Source: an uncultured Bacilli bacterium
GTDB taxonomy: Bacteria; Bacillota_I; Bacilli_A; RF39; UBA660
Assembly (NCBI GenBank): GCA_934102335.1
Contig: CAKOSP010000006.1
Span: 1-32,767 of the forward strand
DNA length: 32,767 nucleotides
Direction: 5' to 3'
Below the pieces are notes generated by a model that was given only the letters and a program-made list of their open reading frames with translations, was not told where the DNA came from and ran no database searches. The first letter of the stretch is position 1, and the number at the start of each line of letters is the position of its first letter. The position numbers were made by a program, and so were the translations under genes. Of the stretch, positions 1-7,444 are shown piece after piece.

Positions 1-144
1 TGGAATAAGCATAAGTGTAGATACTTTTTCTAAAAAATCAACCATATTATAATTTGATAATTCTTCTCTTATTGAAGCAATTATTCTCAGATCTTCATTA
101 TCATATTTTTTTAATTCATTGTCTAATAAACTTTTTTCAAACAC
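1..144 (-). CDS. N-terminal fragment of an unknown protein, cut by the window edge
   Basis: An open frame of 48 codons starts at GTG 144 and runs off the left edge without a stop. A strong GGAGGT site at 151-156 sits 6 bases before the GTG. The alternative GTG two bases upstream meets a stop within a few codons, so this start is favoured. The visible part is charged and helical (begins MFEKSLLDNELKKYDNED) and shows no motif I recognise. It lies downstream of and codirectional with the DpnII-type operon, just after a terminator hairpin, so it could belong to the same accessory module. No function can be assigned. Confidence 0.55.
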   Translation of the reverse strand, partial: MFEKSLLDNELKKYDNEDLRIIASIREELSNYNMVDFLEKVSTLMLIP

Positions 145-160
145 ACTTATACCTCCAATC

Positions 161-206
161 AAAAAAGTAGAGCATACTCCATCATTAAAATGAAATATTC
201 TCTACT
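161..206 (-). terminator. Terminator after the DpnII-type operon
   Basis: On the minus strand AGTAGAG (206-200) pairs with CTCTACT (172-166) and is followed by a T-run (166-161). The hairpin ends only a few bases before the ribosome-binding site of the next gene, so it could act as an attenuator rather than a full stop. The loop is long (27 bases), which lowers certainty. Confidence 0.5.
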
Positions 207-252
207 GTATTTAATTATATTATATCATTATTTAATAAAATCTAAAATATTT

Positions 253-1188
253 TTATAAAAAATAATCTTTTAATACCTCATCTAGCATACCATATTTGGC
301 TAAATGATAATTCATTAAATAATCTAGATTTCTAAATCCTTTTTGTAATTGATTCTTATCTTTATTATCCCAACACATTCCATCTGTTAATAGAATAAAT
401 CCTATATTAAGCTTTTTTAAATCATTTTGTCTATTTATATAGCTATCAATGATTTCTTCTGGTTTTGAACCACCTCTAAAGAAATAATCAACTTCTATAT
501 TTAATACCTTATTACCTTTTACTAATATAAAATCTGCTTTTCTATTTGCTACATCTGGTGATACTTCAAATTCATATTCTTTCAACACTTTAAATTGTTT
601 TTGAGATATTAATGATATATCATATTTTTTACATACCTCAGAAATGATTGGCTCACATGCATCCTCAAATGCAGTTCCTCCTCGATTCTTTCTTCCATTT
701 GAATCTAAGCCAACTAAAACTCCAATAACATAATCAATTACACTTTTTTCTAATAGATTTTCAAATAAATCCTTTAATCCCATTTTTTCAAAGAAAATAT
801 AATATATTTCAATAGTCTCATCAGATAATCCACCACTAATTTCACTTACATTAAAATTATATGAATAAAAATCATCTTCATCTAAATCTTCATTAACAAC
901 TTGTAGATCATTTTTACCTTTCCAAACTTCTTTACGTTCATTTTTAGAAAGAGCAAATAATAACGGAAAAGTTGCTATTACTGTAGGAATCTTTCTAGCT
1001 AGTTCAACAAATTTTGAATGAATATCATCACATCTTATTAGAACATTCATTGCATTTAATTCAATTTCAAAGTTTCTGTAATCAAGAGCGTTTCCCCAAT
1101 TAACATAAAAATTAAATCCTCTATTAGTTGCAACCAAATTATCAACAAATATTTCAGCTAATTCATCAGTACTCATATTTTTATACAT
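253..1188 (-). CDS. dpnB: DpnII/MboI-family type II restriction endonuclease (GATC)
   Basis: This 311-residue protein resembles the DpnII family of type II endonucleases, which cut unmethylated GATC. A conserved stretch GLDSNGRKNRGG lies near residues 160-171. A PD-(D/E)xK-like core follows, with RKAD at 216-219 and IEVDYF around 231-236 (D219, E232, D234 are candidate metal-site residues). The C-terminal LLTDG and CW segments also fit the family. It is slightly longer than DpnII itself (about 288 residues). Its ATG overlaps the stop of the upstream methylase by 8 bases and the AGGAGG site lies inside that methylase, so translation is probably coupled. GATC specificity is inferred from family and operon context. 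Confidence 0.9.
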   Translation of the reverse strand: MYKNMSTDELAEIFVDNLVATNRGFNFYVNWGNALDYRNFEIELNAMNVLIRCDDIHSKFVELARKIPTVIATFPLLFALSKNERKEVWKGKNDLQVVNEDLDEDDFYSYNFNVSEISGGLSDETIEIYYIFFEKMGLKDLFENLLEKSVIDYVIGVLVGLDSNGRKNRGGTAFEDACEPIISEVCKKYDISLISQKQFKVLKEYEFEVSPDVANRKADFILVKGNKVLNIEVDYFFRGGSKPEEIIDSYINRQNDLKKLNIGFILLTDGMCWDNKDKNQLQKGFRNLDYLMNYHLAKYGMLDEVLKDYFL

Positions 1189-1945
1189 TTTCTTCTAACC
1201 TCCTAATTGTAAGATCCAAATAATCTTTTTCTTTATCAATCCCTATATATTTTCTTTTTAATCTACTTGCCACAATTCCTGTTGTTCCACTACCATTGAA
1301 TGGATCAAGTATTAAATCATTTTCATCTGTTGATGCAAGTATTATTTTCTCTAGAAGTGCTATTGGTTTTTGGGTTGGATGTTTACCACACTTCTTTTCA
1401 CTTGGTTTAGTCAGTGATGTTTCCCATACATCTTTCATTTGTTTTCCATCGTTTAATTCTTTCATCACATCATAGTTAAATTTATGTTTAGCTTTTTTTA
1501 TGTCTTTTTTAGCCCATAATATTGTTTCTGTTGAATGAACAAAAGCTCGACAGCTAATATTAGGTGGTGGATTTAATTTTTTCCATGTAATGTTATTAAT
1601 AATCTTAAATCCCTCTTCTTCAAGTGCCATACCTATTGAATAAATATTATGCATTGTTCCACTTATCCATATTGTTCCGTCATCTTTTAAAACTCGCTTA
1701 CAGGCTCTTATCCATTTCTTATTAAAGTTATGCTTTTCTTTGATTCCTATCTTTTCATCCCATTCGCCTTTTTTAACTGATACCATTTTACCAGCACTAC
1801 AAGTTATTCCGTCTCCTGATAGGAAGTATGGTGGATCTGCAAATATCATATCTACACTTTGTGGCTTTAATTTTTTCAATAATAAAAGGGCATCGCCATG
1901 TAGTAATTTAAAATCATCATCTTCGTAGTAACAATCCTTGCTCAT
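1181..1945 (-). CDS. dpnA: DpnA-like beta-class adenine-N6 DNA methyltransferase
   Basis: This 254-residue protein has the order typical of beta-class amino-methyltransferases: the catalytic DPPY at about residues 37-40 and the AdoMet-binding DPFNGSGTTG near 222. In the DpnII system the second methylase modifies GATC, including single-stranded DNA, which protects incoming plasmid DNA. Position between the Dam-type methylase and the nuclease matches that role. The ATG at 1945 is chosen because AGGAGGT lies 7 bases upstream; an in-frame GTG at 1954 lies inside that ribosome-binding site and is unlikely to be used. The gene begins 38 bases after the dpnM-like stop and overlaps the nuclease start. 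Confidence 0.9.
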   Translation of the reverse strand: MSKDCYYEDDDFKLLHGDALLLLKKLKPQSVDMIFADPPYFLSGDGITCSAGKMVSVKKGEWDEKIGIKEKHNFNKKWIRACKRVLKDDGTIWISGTMHNIYSIGMALEEEGFKIINNITWKKLNPPPNISCRAFVHSTETILWAKKDIKKAKHKFNYDVMKELNDGKQMKDVWETSLTKPSEKKCGKHPTQKPIALLEKIILASTDENDLILDPFNGSGTTGIVASRLKRKYIGIDKEKDYLDLTIRRLEENV

Positions 1946-1983
1946 GTAATGCACCTCCTAATTATATTATACTGTGTTTATTC

Positions 1984-2832
1984 TTAAAATCCTCTTTTAT
2001 TTTCGTAATTTGTTATAATTACTTCTTCTACTTTACCTCTCTTTTTTCCATTTGCATTTATATTTCTTTTAGCTTCAATTACATGAATGTTAAAATCTTT
2101 ATATAATTCTTGTATTAGTGAAGTATTGTGATTTGAAAGCATTACATAACAACCTCTATCAGAAAGTTCTTTATAAACTCTTGCAAGCCTTTTTTGTTCT
2201 TCTTTTCCAAATCCATCTTCTGTATAGCTATTAAATGTTGTTGTATCAGAATCATAAGGTGGATCAAAATAAATGAAATCACCTTTTTTAGCATTCTTTA
2301 CTGCTTCTTCAAAATCTACACTTAATATTTTAACATCATTCATTGTTAAATAATTGCTAACTGTTATTAGATTTCCGCCCTCGTATGTATTTACTTTTAA
2401 TTTCTTACCGAATGGAACATTAAATTCATTCTTACTATTTACTCTATATAACCCATTAAAACAAGCCTTATTTAAATAAATTGTTCTTCCTGCTCTTGTA
2501 TAATCTGATAGTCTATTAAATGATGCTTTATTTCTATCTTTATTTCTTATTTCATAATAGAACTCTTCACTATGATTTGTTTCATAACTATTTAGAACAC
2601 TACACATCTTTTTAAATTTATCTTCATTACATAATACATTATAAACATTTATTAATTCTTTGTTTGAGTCATTTATAACGGCTTTCTTTGGTGATAATTC
2701 AAATAATAAAGCTCCACCACCTACAAATGGCTCATAGTAAGTATTAAACTCATCAGGTGCATATTTTAATAGCTTATCAATTATTTGTCTTTTTCCACCA
2801 GCCCATTTGACGAATGGTTTTCCTTTTATCAT
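1984..2832 (-). CDS. dpnM: DpnM/Dam-family adenine-N6 DNA methyltransferase (GATC)
   Basis: This 282-residue D12-class methyltransferase starts with the AdoMet-binding FVKWAGGKRQ (residues 7-16), continues with a YEPFVGGGALLFEL segment near 34-47, and has the catalytic YFDPPYDSD near 190. Length and motif order match DpnM (about 284 residues) and Dam, which methylate adenine in GATC on duplex DNA. It is the first gene of the three-gene operon. A GGAGGT site precedes the ATG, and an extended -10 lies a short distance upstream. It protects the host from the endonuclease encoded two genes downstream. The enzyme class is directly supported; the target sequence is inferred from the family. Confidence 0.92.
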   Translation of the reverse strand: MIKGKPFVKWAGGKRQIIDKLLKYAPDEFNTYYEPFVGGGALLFELSPKKAVINDSNKELINVYNVLCNEDKFKKMCSVLNSYETNHSEEFYYEIRNKDRNKASFNRLSDYTRAGRTIYLNKACFNGLYRVNSKNEFNVPFGKKLKVNTYEGGNLITVSNYLTMNDVKILSVDFEEAVKNAKKGDFIYFDPPYDSDTTTFNSYTEDGFGKEEQKRLARVYKELSDRGCYVMLSNHNTSLIQELYKDFNIHVIEAKRNINANGKKRGKVEEVIITNYENKRGF

Positions 2833-2863
2833 TACTATCTACCTCCAGGTTGTATACATATTA

Positions 2864-2872
2864 ATTATATCA
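2864..2872 (-). promoter_or_regulatory. Extended -10 promoter of the DpnII-type operon
   Basis: The minus strand reads TGATATAAT, an extended -10 element, about 32 bases before the dpnM-like ATG. No good -35 is visible, as expected for extended -10 promoters. The same nonamer recurs before several other genes in the window. Confidence 0.6.
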
Positions 2873-2978
2873 TTAAACTGACATTTTTCCTACAAAAGTA
2901 AGAATTATTTGTTTGTTTTTAAATTATCTTGTAATATTTTTGATAAAGAGTTATTAATACAACAGTTTGGAGGTAAGT

Positions 2979-3302
2979 ATGTTTAGAAAAAATGTTAATG
3001 TTGATATTAGCGATGAAGATTTTAAAAAGATTCTTGTTCCATTTAATGAAAATTATGATGATTTTTTAGAAAATTATATTATGCCAGAAGTAATAGCTTT
3101 TTACATTGCTAATTCATTTTATCGCGATGCTATGTGGAAAGGTAGCTTTAAACAACATTATAATTCCGCTGCTGATGTAATTAATTTTTTTAATGAGGAT
3201 TATGAAAAAGTAAAAACAGAAGTTAGAAAATTATTAAAAATAAAATATGCATTAGAAGTCATTAGTGAAGAACCGTTAGTTTTGAAACAAATAAAGTATT
3301 AG
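2979..3302 (+). CDS. Small acidic protein of unknown function
   Basis: An open frame of 107 residues starts at ATG 2979 with a strong GGAGGT site 4 bases upstream; an upstream TTG at 2967 overlaps the ribosome-binding site and is not preferred. The protein is soluble, rich in Asp, Glu, Asn, Tyr and Phe, with no signal peptide or membrane segment. I recognise no domain. It is transcribed divergently from the restriction-modification operon. Good coding character and a strong ribosome-binding site support a real gene. Its position between a restriction system and an integrase suggests accessory cargo, but a defence or regulatory role would be a guess. Confidence 0.7.
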   Translation: MFRKNVNVDISDEDFKKILVPFNENYDDFLENYIMPEVIAFYIANSFYRDAMWKGSFKQHYNSAADVINFFNEDYEKVKTEVRKLLKIKYALEVISEEPLVLKQIKY

Positions 3303-3607
3303 CAATTGCTAGTATTTTTTATTGTAGTAGTAATAGTACAATAAAATATATTCTTTATTCTTTTCTTATTCTTATCCTTATCCATATCCTTATCCTAGGA
3401 GGTGAATCATTTTATTTGATTTTAATTTGATTTGAAAATGATTTTATCTTGATTTGAATTTGATTATATTTTGATATAAAAAGTATTCATAGTTCATTTA
3501 GCAATTATTTTCCAAAAAACTCACGGAAAATTTATAATTGTGTGTATTTAGGTGGCAGGTCGGTATGTAAATTTACTAAAACAAAAAGAGTCAACCCTAG
3601 GGGGTAC
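3303..3607. other. Gene-less spacer with hexamer repeats and TTTGAT-rich tract
   Basis: No credible gene is seen in these 305 bases. The stretch contains a pyrimidine-rich tandem hexamer (about 3365-3394), then an orphan AGGAGGTG at 3397-3404 that leads only into very short frames. An AT-rich segment with repeated TTTGAT/TTGATT words follows (about 3414-3475). A less AT-rich patch with GGTGGCAGGTCGG (about 3551-3563) precedes CCCTAGGGGGTACC near 3595-3608. The composition differs from nearby coding DNA and could belong to an origin, a recombination region or an element end. Confidence 0.5.
3365..3394 (+). repeat. Tandem CTTATC hexamers
   Basis: Five hexamers in a row read CTTATT, CTTATC, CTTATC, CATATC, CTTATC on the plus strand, directly before an AGGAGGTG sequence. 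The array is short and imperfect; slippage is possible. Confidence 0.7.
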
Positions 3608-3862
3608 CTATTTTTTTGAAGTTAAAACAGCTTTTAAATAATTTAAATCTATACCAAAATATTTTAATACTTCCACCATTGGTACTAATCCTCTATTTCT
3701 AAGTTTATTATTATCACTATATAAAGATAATGCTATTTCACTTCTAATTGCATATGCCTTATTTCTTCCTACACTACCTAGCATCATTATATCTTTTGCA
3801 GTAGCCCATTGGCATGATGCTACTTCTAATATTTGTTCAGCATTTAATTTTTCACTGTTCAT
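3608..3862 (-). CDS. Small excisionase-like DNA-binding protein
   Basis: The preferred start is ATG 3862, giving 84 residues, because a GGGATGAG-type ribosome-binding site lies just upstream; a longer in-frame start at 3928 has none. The central part (WATAKDIMMLGSVGRNKAYAIR) looks like a helix-turn-helix in which a small protein reads DNA, and the C-terminal part (LVPMVEVLKYFGID) resembles the tail of small HTH proteins such as DUF3173 found beside integrases of mobile elements. It is divergent from the tyrosine integrase, separated by a repeat-rich region that could hold its operators. A role as excisionase or directionality factor is inferred from size, fold and context. Confidence 0.6.
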   Translation of the reverse strand: MNSEKLNAEQILEVASCQWATAKDIMMLGSVGRNKAYAIRSEIALSLYSDNNKLRNRGLVPMVEVLKYFGIDLNYLKAVLTSKK

Positions 3863-4006
3863 TTTCTCATCCCTTTCTATTATTAATTTGAAGTGTGCTA
3901 AACTTTTAATATTAATTGTAATAAACATATACTGTATTTTTTTAAATAATAAAAGTATATTTTATATACAACTATAGTCACTATAGCATACTTTTAACTG
4001 TCATTT

Positions 4007-4066
4007 ACTATCATCTTACTATCACTTAACTATCAATTACTATCATTCTACTATCAATTACTATCA
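4007..4066 (+). repeat. Six helically phased ACTATCA direct repeats
   Basis: The heptamer ACTATCA occurs with starts at 4007, 4018, 4029, 4039, 4050 and 4060. Spacings are 11, 11, 10, 11 and 10 bases, averaging one DNA turn, so bound proteins would line up on one face. The inter-repeat bases (CTT, CTTA, ATT, TTCT and similar) vary. Arrays like this serve as iterons, integrase arm sites or cooperative excisionase/repressor sites; which applies here is not known. Confidence 0.8.
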
Positions 4067-4184
4067 TTCGGTTGATTTTAGTATTTTTTGTGATATATTG
4101 ATTAGAGTCAGATAGATATAAACTATTTGATTAAGTTTCTAAAGTATGTTAACATTACAACACACTTGTAAAAGCATATAAAAA

Positions 4185-4208
4185 GATCTACTGTTGGCGC
4201 AGTAGATC
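4185..4208. other. Perfect 9-bp hairpin with GATC in both arms
   Basis: GATCTACTG (4185-4193) and CAGTAGATC (4200-4208) are exact reverse complements around the 6-base loop TTGGCG. No T-run follows, so it is not a typical terminator. It lies between the phased repeats and the integrase start and could be a protein site, part of an RNA leader, or a transfer/recombination structure. Both arms carry a GATC, the expected target of the neighbouring restriction-modification system. Confidence 0.6.
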
Positions 4209-4322
4209 AAACAGAAACACAAATTAAAAGTTTAGCACAACTTTAACATTTTAATAATGTAATTGGGTTTCCATTTACATTATATCACTATGCTTTTATT
4301 CATACAAGGAGATGATGATATA

Positions 4323-5444
4323 ATGGGAGTTTATAAAGCAAAATCTGAAAAAACTAAAGATGGTCGTGTCTGGTTTTTTAGAGTCAGATATCAAGATATA
4401 GATGGTAGAAATGCACAGTATAAGTCTGGGAAATTTGCTACTAAAAAAGAAGCAGAAGATGCAGAACTTGAATTTAGGTTAAAAATACATAGACATGAGA
4501 ATATGGATAAAATAACCTTAGATGAAATGATTGATATATTCATCGAGAATAGGATTTCTACTATTGAGGTTAAGCCTACTACTCTATATAATTATGGTAA
4601 TAAAAGAATCCATTTAAAAAGTTTATTAAATATCAAACTAAAAGATTTTAATATTAATCACTATGATAATTGGAAAAAGCAAATGAATGAAACTAATATT
4701 TCAACAAGATATAAAAATGACATATTAAAATTTTTAAAATCAGTATTAAACTTTGCTATGACTTGGTATGATTTTAATCTTAATAAAGTTTATAATAAAA
4801 TGACTAAGTTTAATAATGCTTCTGATATACCAAAAGAAATGATGTATTTTACATATGATCAATGGAAACAATTTATTTCTGTTGAAACTAATTTACAAAG
4901 TAAAGTTATGTTTGAAATATTATATTATTGTGGTTTAAGAAAAGGTGAACTTAGAGGATTGACTTGGAGAAATGTTGATCTTGTTAATAAAACTTTGTCT
5001 GTTAAAAAACAAATCACAGATCGTGGTGGTTCGGTTAAAGAGTTCCAATTCTCCACTCCAAAGACTAAAAGTAGTATAAGAACTCTACCACTTAATAAAG
5101 TGCTTTTAAACGACCTTAAAATGCTTAAAAATGAGGTATCTAGAGAATATGGATTCAATGATGATTGCTTTGTTATTGGCGATGCTTTTCCGGTTGCAAG
5201 TAATACTATTACATCAAGAAAAAATCGGAATTGTAAATTAGCTAATGTACCTCAAATTAGGATCCATGACTTCAGACATTCTTGTGCTTCTCTACTTGTT
5301 AATAATGGAGCTAATATAACTGTTGTCGCTAAATACTTAGGGCATACAAAAATAGAAGAAACTTTAAATACCTATACACATCTATTTAACTCTGCTTTAA
5401 ATGAAGTTGTTTCTATTATCGATAGCTTAGAAGACAATGTCTAA
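4323..5444 (+). CDS. Tyrosine-family site-specific integrase
   Basis: The 373-residue protein has the full integrase layout. An N-terminal arm-type DNA-binding domain (GRVWFFRVRYQD, residues about 12-23) comes first, then a SAM-like core-binding domain (about 65-150), then the catalytic domain. The catalytic Arg lies in GLRKGELRG (about 205), the HxxR box is HDFRH (about 315-319), then LGHTKIEETLNTYTH with the tyrosine near 350. ATG 4323 is preferred over an upstream frame start at 4263 because AAGGAG lies before it, though spacing is long (about 11). All key residues are present, so it is probably active. It catalyses element integration and excision, helped by the divergent small HTH protein. 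Confidence 0.92.
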   Translation: MGVYKAKSEKTKDGRVWFFRVRYQDIDGRNAQYKSGKFATKKEAEDAELEFRLKIHRHENMDKITLDEMIDIFIENRISTIEVKPTTLYNYGNKRIHLKSLLNIKLKDFNINHYDNWKKQMNETNISTRYKNDILKFLKSVLNFAMTWYDFNLNKVYNKMTKFNNASDIPKEMMYFTYDQWKQFISVETNLQSKVMFEILYYCGLRKGELRGLTWRNVDLVNKTLSVKKQITDRGGSVKEFQFSTPKTKSSIRTLPLNKVLLNDLKMLKNEVSREYGFNDDCFVIGDAFPVASNTITSRKNRNCKLANVPQIRIHDFRHSCASLLVNNGANITVVAKYLGHTKIEETLNTYTHLFNSALNEVVSIIDSLEDNV

Positions 5445-5449
5445 GCTAT
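5422..5449. terminator. Terminator hairpin shared by the integrase and RT gene ends
   Basis: ATAGCTTAGA (5422-5431) and TCTAAGCTAT (5440-5449) form a perfect 10-bp stem with an 8-base loop, followed on the plus strand by TTTCGTTTT. The hairpin covers the stop codons of both convergent genes, which overlap by 18 bases. The T-rich tail favours the integrase direction. Confidence 0.7.
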
Positions 5450-7187
5450 TTTCGTTTTCATAAAACTCTACATCATTAACATATAATATATCTAACATCT
5501 TTAGTCTTCCTGGCATTGAAGGGTTAGATGCTAATGTATGAATATTAAGTTCATCAAATAAAGTACCACTATATTCTGTGCTTGTTTCGAATTTCCATCT
5601 TAAACTATTAGTATAAAAAATAAGCCAATACTTTGTATCATAAGCAGCCTGTTTCCAATTATTATCAAATCTATTAATTAATTCATCTTTAATATGATCC
5701 AAATATTTTTTAACCTCTTCTGCCTTTGTAATACTTAAGCTGTTTAAACTAAAGTAATCTAAACACATAACATCCTGTAGTATTCCATTTCCTAATAATT
5801 TAGACATATATTCAGTTATTTCATCCGTACTACACTTAAGTTTTAAGATAATATATTGTAACCATAAATCAGTGATCTCTTTCAGTTGTGGTTCGCAAGA
5901 ATTCCTCTTATTTATCCATTTATTTAAAACAGCATTTTTCTCTTCTTGCGTAAAATTCATTTTTTCAAATATATTAATAATTAGATTAGAAGAGGCTTTA
6001 GAAATAAGATTATTCTTAAACATCATGTTAATTAAATAATCTAATAATATTTTGCTTGTTTCTTTATCTAAATACTTAACAGGTATTTCATCTTTCTCAT
6101 ATAACGAATTTAAAATAGATATCATATAATTACAGTTAGAATATTTGATTTTAAGCGATGAAGACAAATCATTCATAACATTTTCTACATAATCTAATGG
6201 AGTATCAAAATCTTCCTCTTTTATACGATCTTTTAATATATATATTCTTTCAGTTTGTATATTTTTCAAAGAAATAAAGGGAAATTCCTCTATTTTAAAT
6301 TTGCTTAAATTAAGATCCAATCCATATTTTAAAAAACATTTTCCAATAAAATTCTTAACTTCTGATTCTAATTTTTCTTTTGAATCTGAAAAAAAATCAT
6401 AGTCATCACAAAAATGTACAAAACTCACATCATCATCTTTATACGTTTCTACAATTTGCCTGTCAATTTTAGAAAGAATTATTTCAGAAATTATTCCTGA
6501 TGTATATGGGCCAATTATTATTCCTTTTGTTTCATTTCTATTTAATGTTCTGGACAATACATCTAAATTTTCAAAAATATCTTTATTTTGTGAGTTAACC
6601 AAATCCCAGGAAATTGAATGACTATATATGCTATTAAAAAAATTGCTTACATCAATACTCATATGATAATACCTACCTGAACAAATATTGTGTGTTATTA
6701 ATTCCTTATTATCAAAGCCACGTTGAACAAGCTCTTCAGTTTCTTCCGTCAAAACATCACCATCATAAGTGTAACCAACAATTATTCCTTCCTCATCGTA
6801 ATCATAACTTGATGAAGAATAATACTTATCATTTGGTTCTAACTGCTCACTTAGAATATCAGAGGCATTTTTCATCAAATAAAAATCAAGTGGTATTAGG
6901 GCTAACGGATTAGCAACAGAGATAAAGCGATTTCCTCCATTTGGTTTAGAAATATTTACTTTTATAGGTTCAGTGCCTTTTTTATGTCCATAAATAGCAT
7001 CAGAATAGCCTTTATATTCTTTGATACTATTACCATTTTTTTCGTATGATAAACCAATGATATTATCAATATTGCCAATTGTATTTGATATAGTATCCAA
7101 TTTATTCATAACTTGACTGTTAATAAAACAATCGGGAACATGTCTAGAGGGAAAAATGAAATTATCATTTCTAACATCATTTGCCAT
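5427..7187 (-). CDS. Reverse transcriptase, Abi/DRT-like (probable antiphage)
   Basis: The 586-residue protein has the core of a reverse transcriptase. An FISVANPLALIPL segment lies near 88-100. Motif A is SIDVSNFFNSIYSH with Asp179, motif B-like is GIIIGPYTSG near 222-231, motif C is FCDD at 259-262 (instead of the usual YxDD), and a downstream GLDLNLSKFK near 289-298. The rest (about 320-586) is helical and matches no maturase, endonuclease or integrase domain. The SIYSHSISW and GPxTSxIISEI wording resembles abortive-infection and DRT-type RTs, not group II intron RTs. Those families make DNA or polymers as part of phage defence. The ATG has a GGAG site and an extended -10 promoter just upstream. 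Exact DRT class is not determined. Confidence 0.8.
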   Translation of the reverse strand: MANDVRNDNFIFPSRHVPDCFINSQVMNKLDTISNTIGNIDNIIGLSYEKNGNSIKEYKGYSDAIYGHKKGTEPIKVNISKPNGGNRFISVANPLALIPLDFYLMKNASDILSEQLEPNDKYYSSSSYDYDEEGIIVGYTYDGDVLTEETEELVQRGFDNKELITHNICSGRYYHMSIDVSNFFNSIYSHSISWDLVNSQNKDIFENLDVLSRTLNRNETKGIIIGPYTSGIISEIILSKIDRQIVETYKDDDVSFVHFCDDYDFFSDSKEKLESEVKNFIGKCFLKYGLDLNLSKFKIEEFPFISLKNIQTERIYILKDRIKEEDFDTPLDYVENVMNDLSSSLKIKYSNCNYMISILNSLYEKDEIPVKYLDKETSKILLDYLINMMFKNNLISKASSNLIINIFEKMNFTQEEKNAVLNKWINKRNSCEPQLKEITDLWLQYIILKLKCSTDEITEYMSKLLGNGILQDVMCLDYFSLNSLSITKAEEVKKYLDHIKDELINRFDNNWKQAAYDTKYWLIFYTNSLRWKFETSTEYSGTLFDELNIHTLASNPSMPGRLKMLDILYVNDVEFYENENSLDIVF

Positions 7188-7208
7188 TGTATCAACTCCA
7201 GTAAATAT

Positions 7209-7217
7209 ATTATATCA
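7209..7217 (-). promoter_or_regulatory. Extended -10 promoter of the RT gene
   Basis: The minus strand reads TGATATAAT about 22 bases before the RT ATG, giving a very short 5' leader with a GGAG ribosome-binding site. A 17-base match covering this element recurs before the membrane gene starting at 25713. Confidence 0.6.
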
Positions 7218-7340
7218 CAGTTTTCATTTTCTCTCTTACAATATTCTATAAAATAATATAATTAAAAAATGGTACCTAATTGGTACCTAATCCTTTTTTT
7301 AGAGCTTTATCAAATCAGTAAAACTCTTATATTTCCTAAC

Positions 7341-7444
7341 AAAAATGAGAGCGACATAAATTATCGCTCTCTTCAGGGGGTTTTGGTTGATCCATCTCTC
7401 ACATTTGATCGTAAGAGACGATCGAGCATGACATCTATCATGCT
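7341..7444 (-). ncRNA. Candidate small RNA of about 100 nt downstream of recG
   Basis: A consensus promoter on the minus strand (TTGACA at 7479-7474, 17-base spacer, TAATAT at 7456-7451) predicts a start near 7444. That is exactly where a hairpin begins (arms AGCATGA and TCATGCT, 7444-7425). A second hairpin follows (arms GATCGT/ACGATC, 7423-7407), then a single-stranded C-rich stretch (AACCCCC, about 7382-7376). An 8-bp terminator stem GAGAGCGA/TCGCTCTC (7371-7347) ends with ATTTTT. No convincing ORF is inside. I do not recognise the family; the free C-rich segment could pair with ribosome-binding sites of target mRNAs. Confidence 0.6.

Larger units (their letters stand above)
3863..4322. 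other. Non-coding control region between excisionase-like ORF and integrase
   Basis: These 460 bases have no supported gene. They contain six phased ACTATCA repeats (4007-4066), a perfect 9-bp hairpin at 4185-4208, a second hairpin with arms TAATGTAA/TTACATTA near 4255-4285, and the integrase leader. The layout (divergent small HTH gene, direct repeats, integrase) suits a control region with binding sites for the integrase, the excisionase or a repressor. Confidence 0.6.
3603..7291. mobile_element. Putative compact integrative element: excisionase-like, integrase, RT cargo
   Basis: An excisionase-like gene, a repeat-rich control region, an intact integrase and an RT form a compact block. GGTACCTA occurs at 3603-3610 and twice at 7271-7278 and 7282-7289, in direct orientation, with a T7 run after the first copy and the last. 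These could be attachment-site remnants. The word is short and also palindromic in part (GGTACC), and GGTACC occurs elsewhere in the window, so the boundaries are tentative. The neighbouring restriction operon may instead be part of the same, larger element. Confidence 0.3.

Noticed and set aside
5427..7187. RT as a group II intron, retron or diversity-generating retroelement
   Set aside because: No maturase or endonuclease domain, no msr-msd-like inverted structure adjacent, and no template/variable repeat pair were seen.
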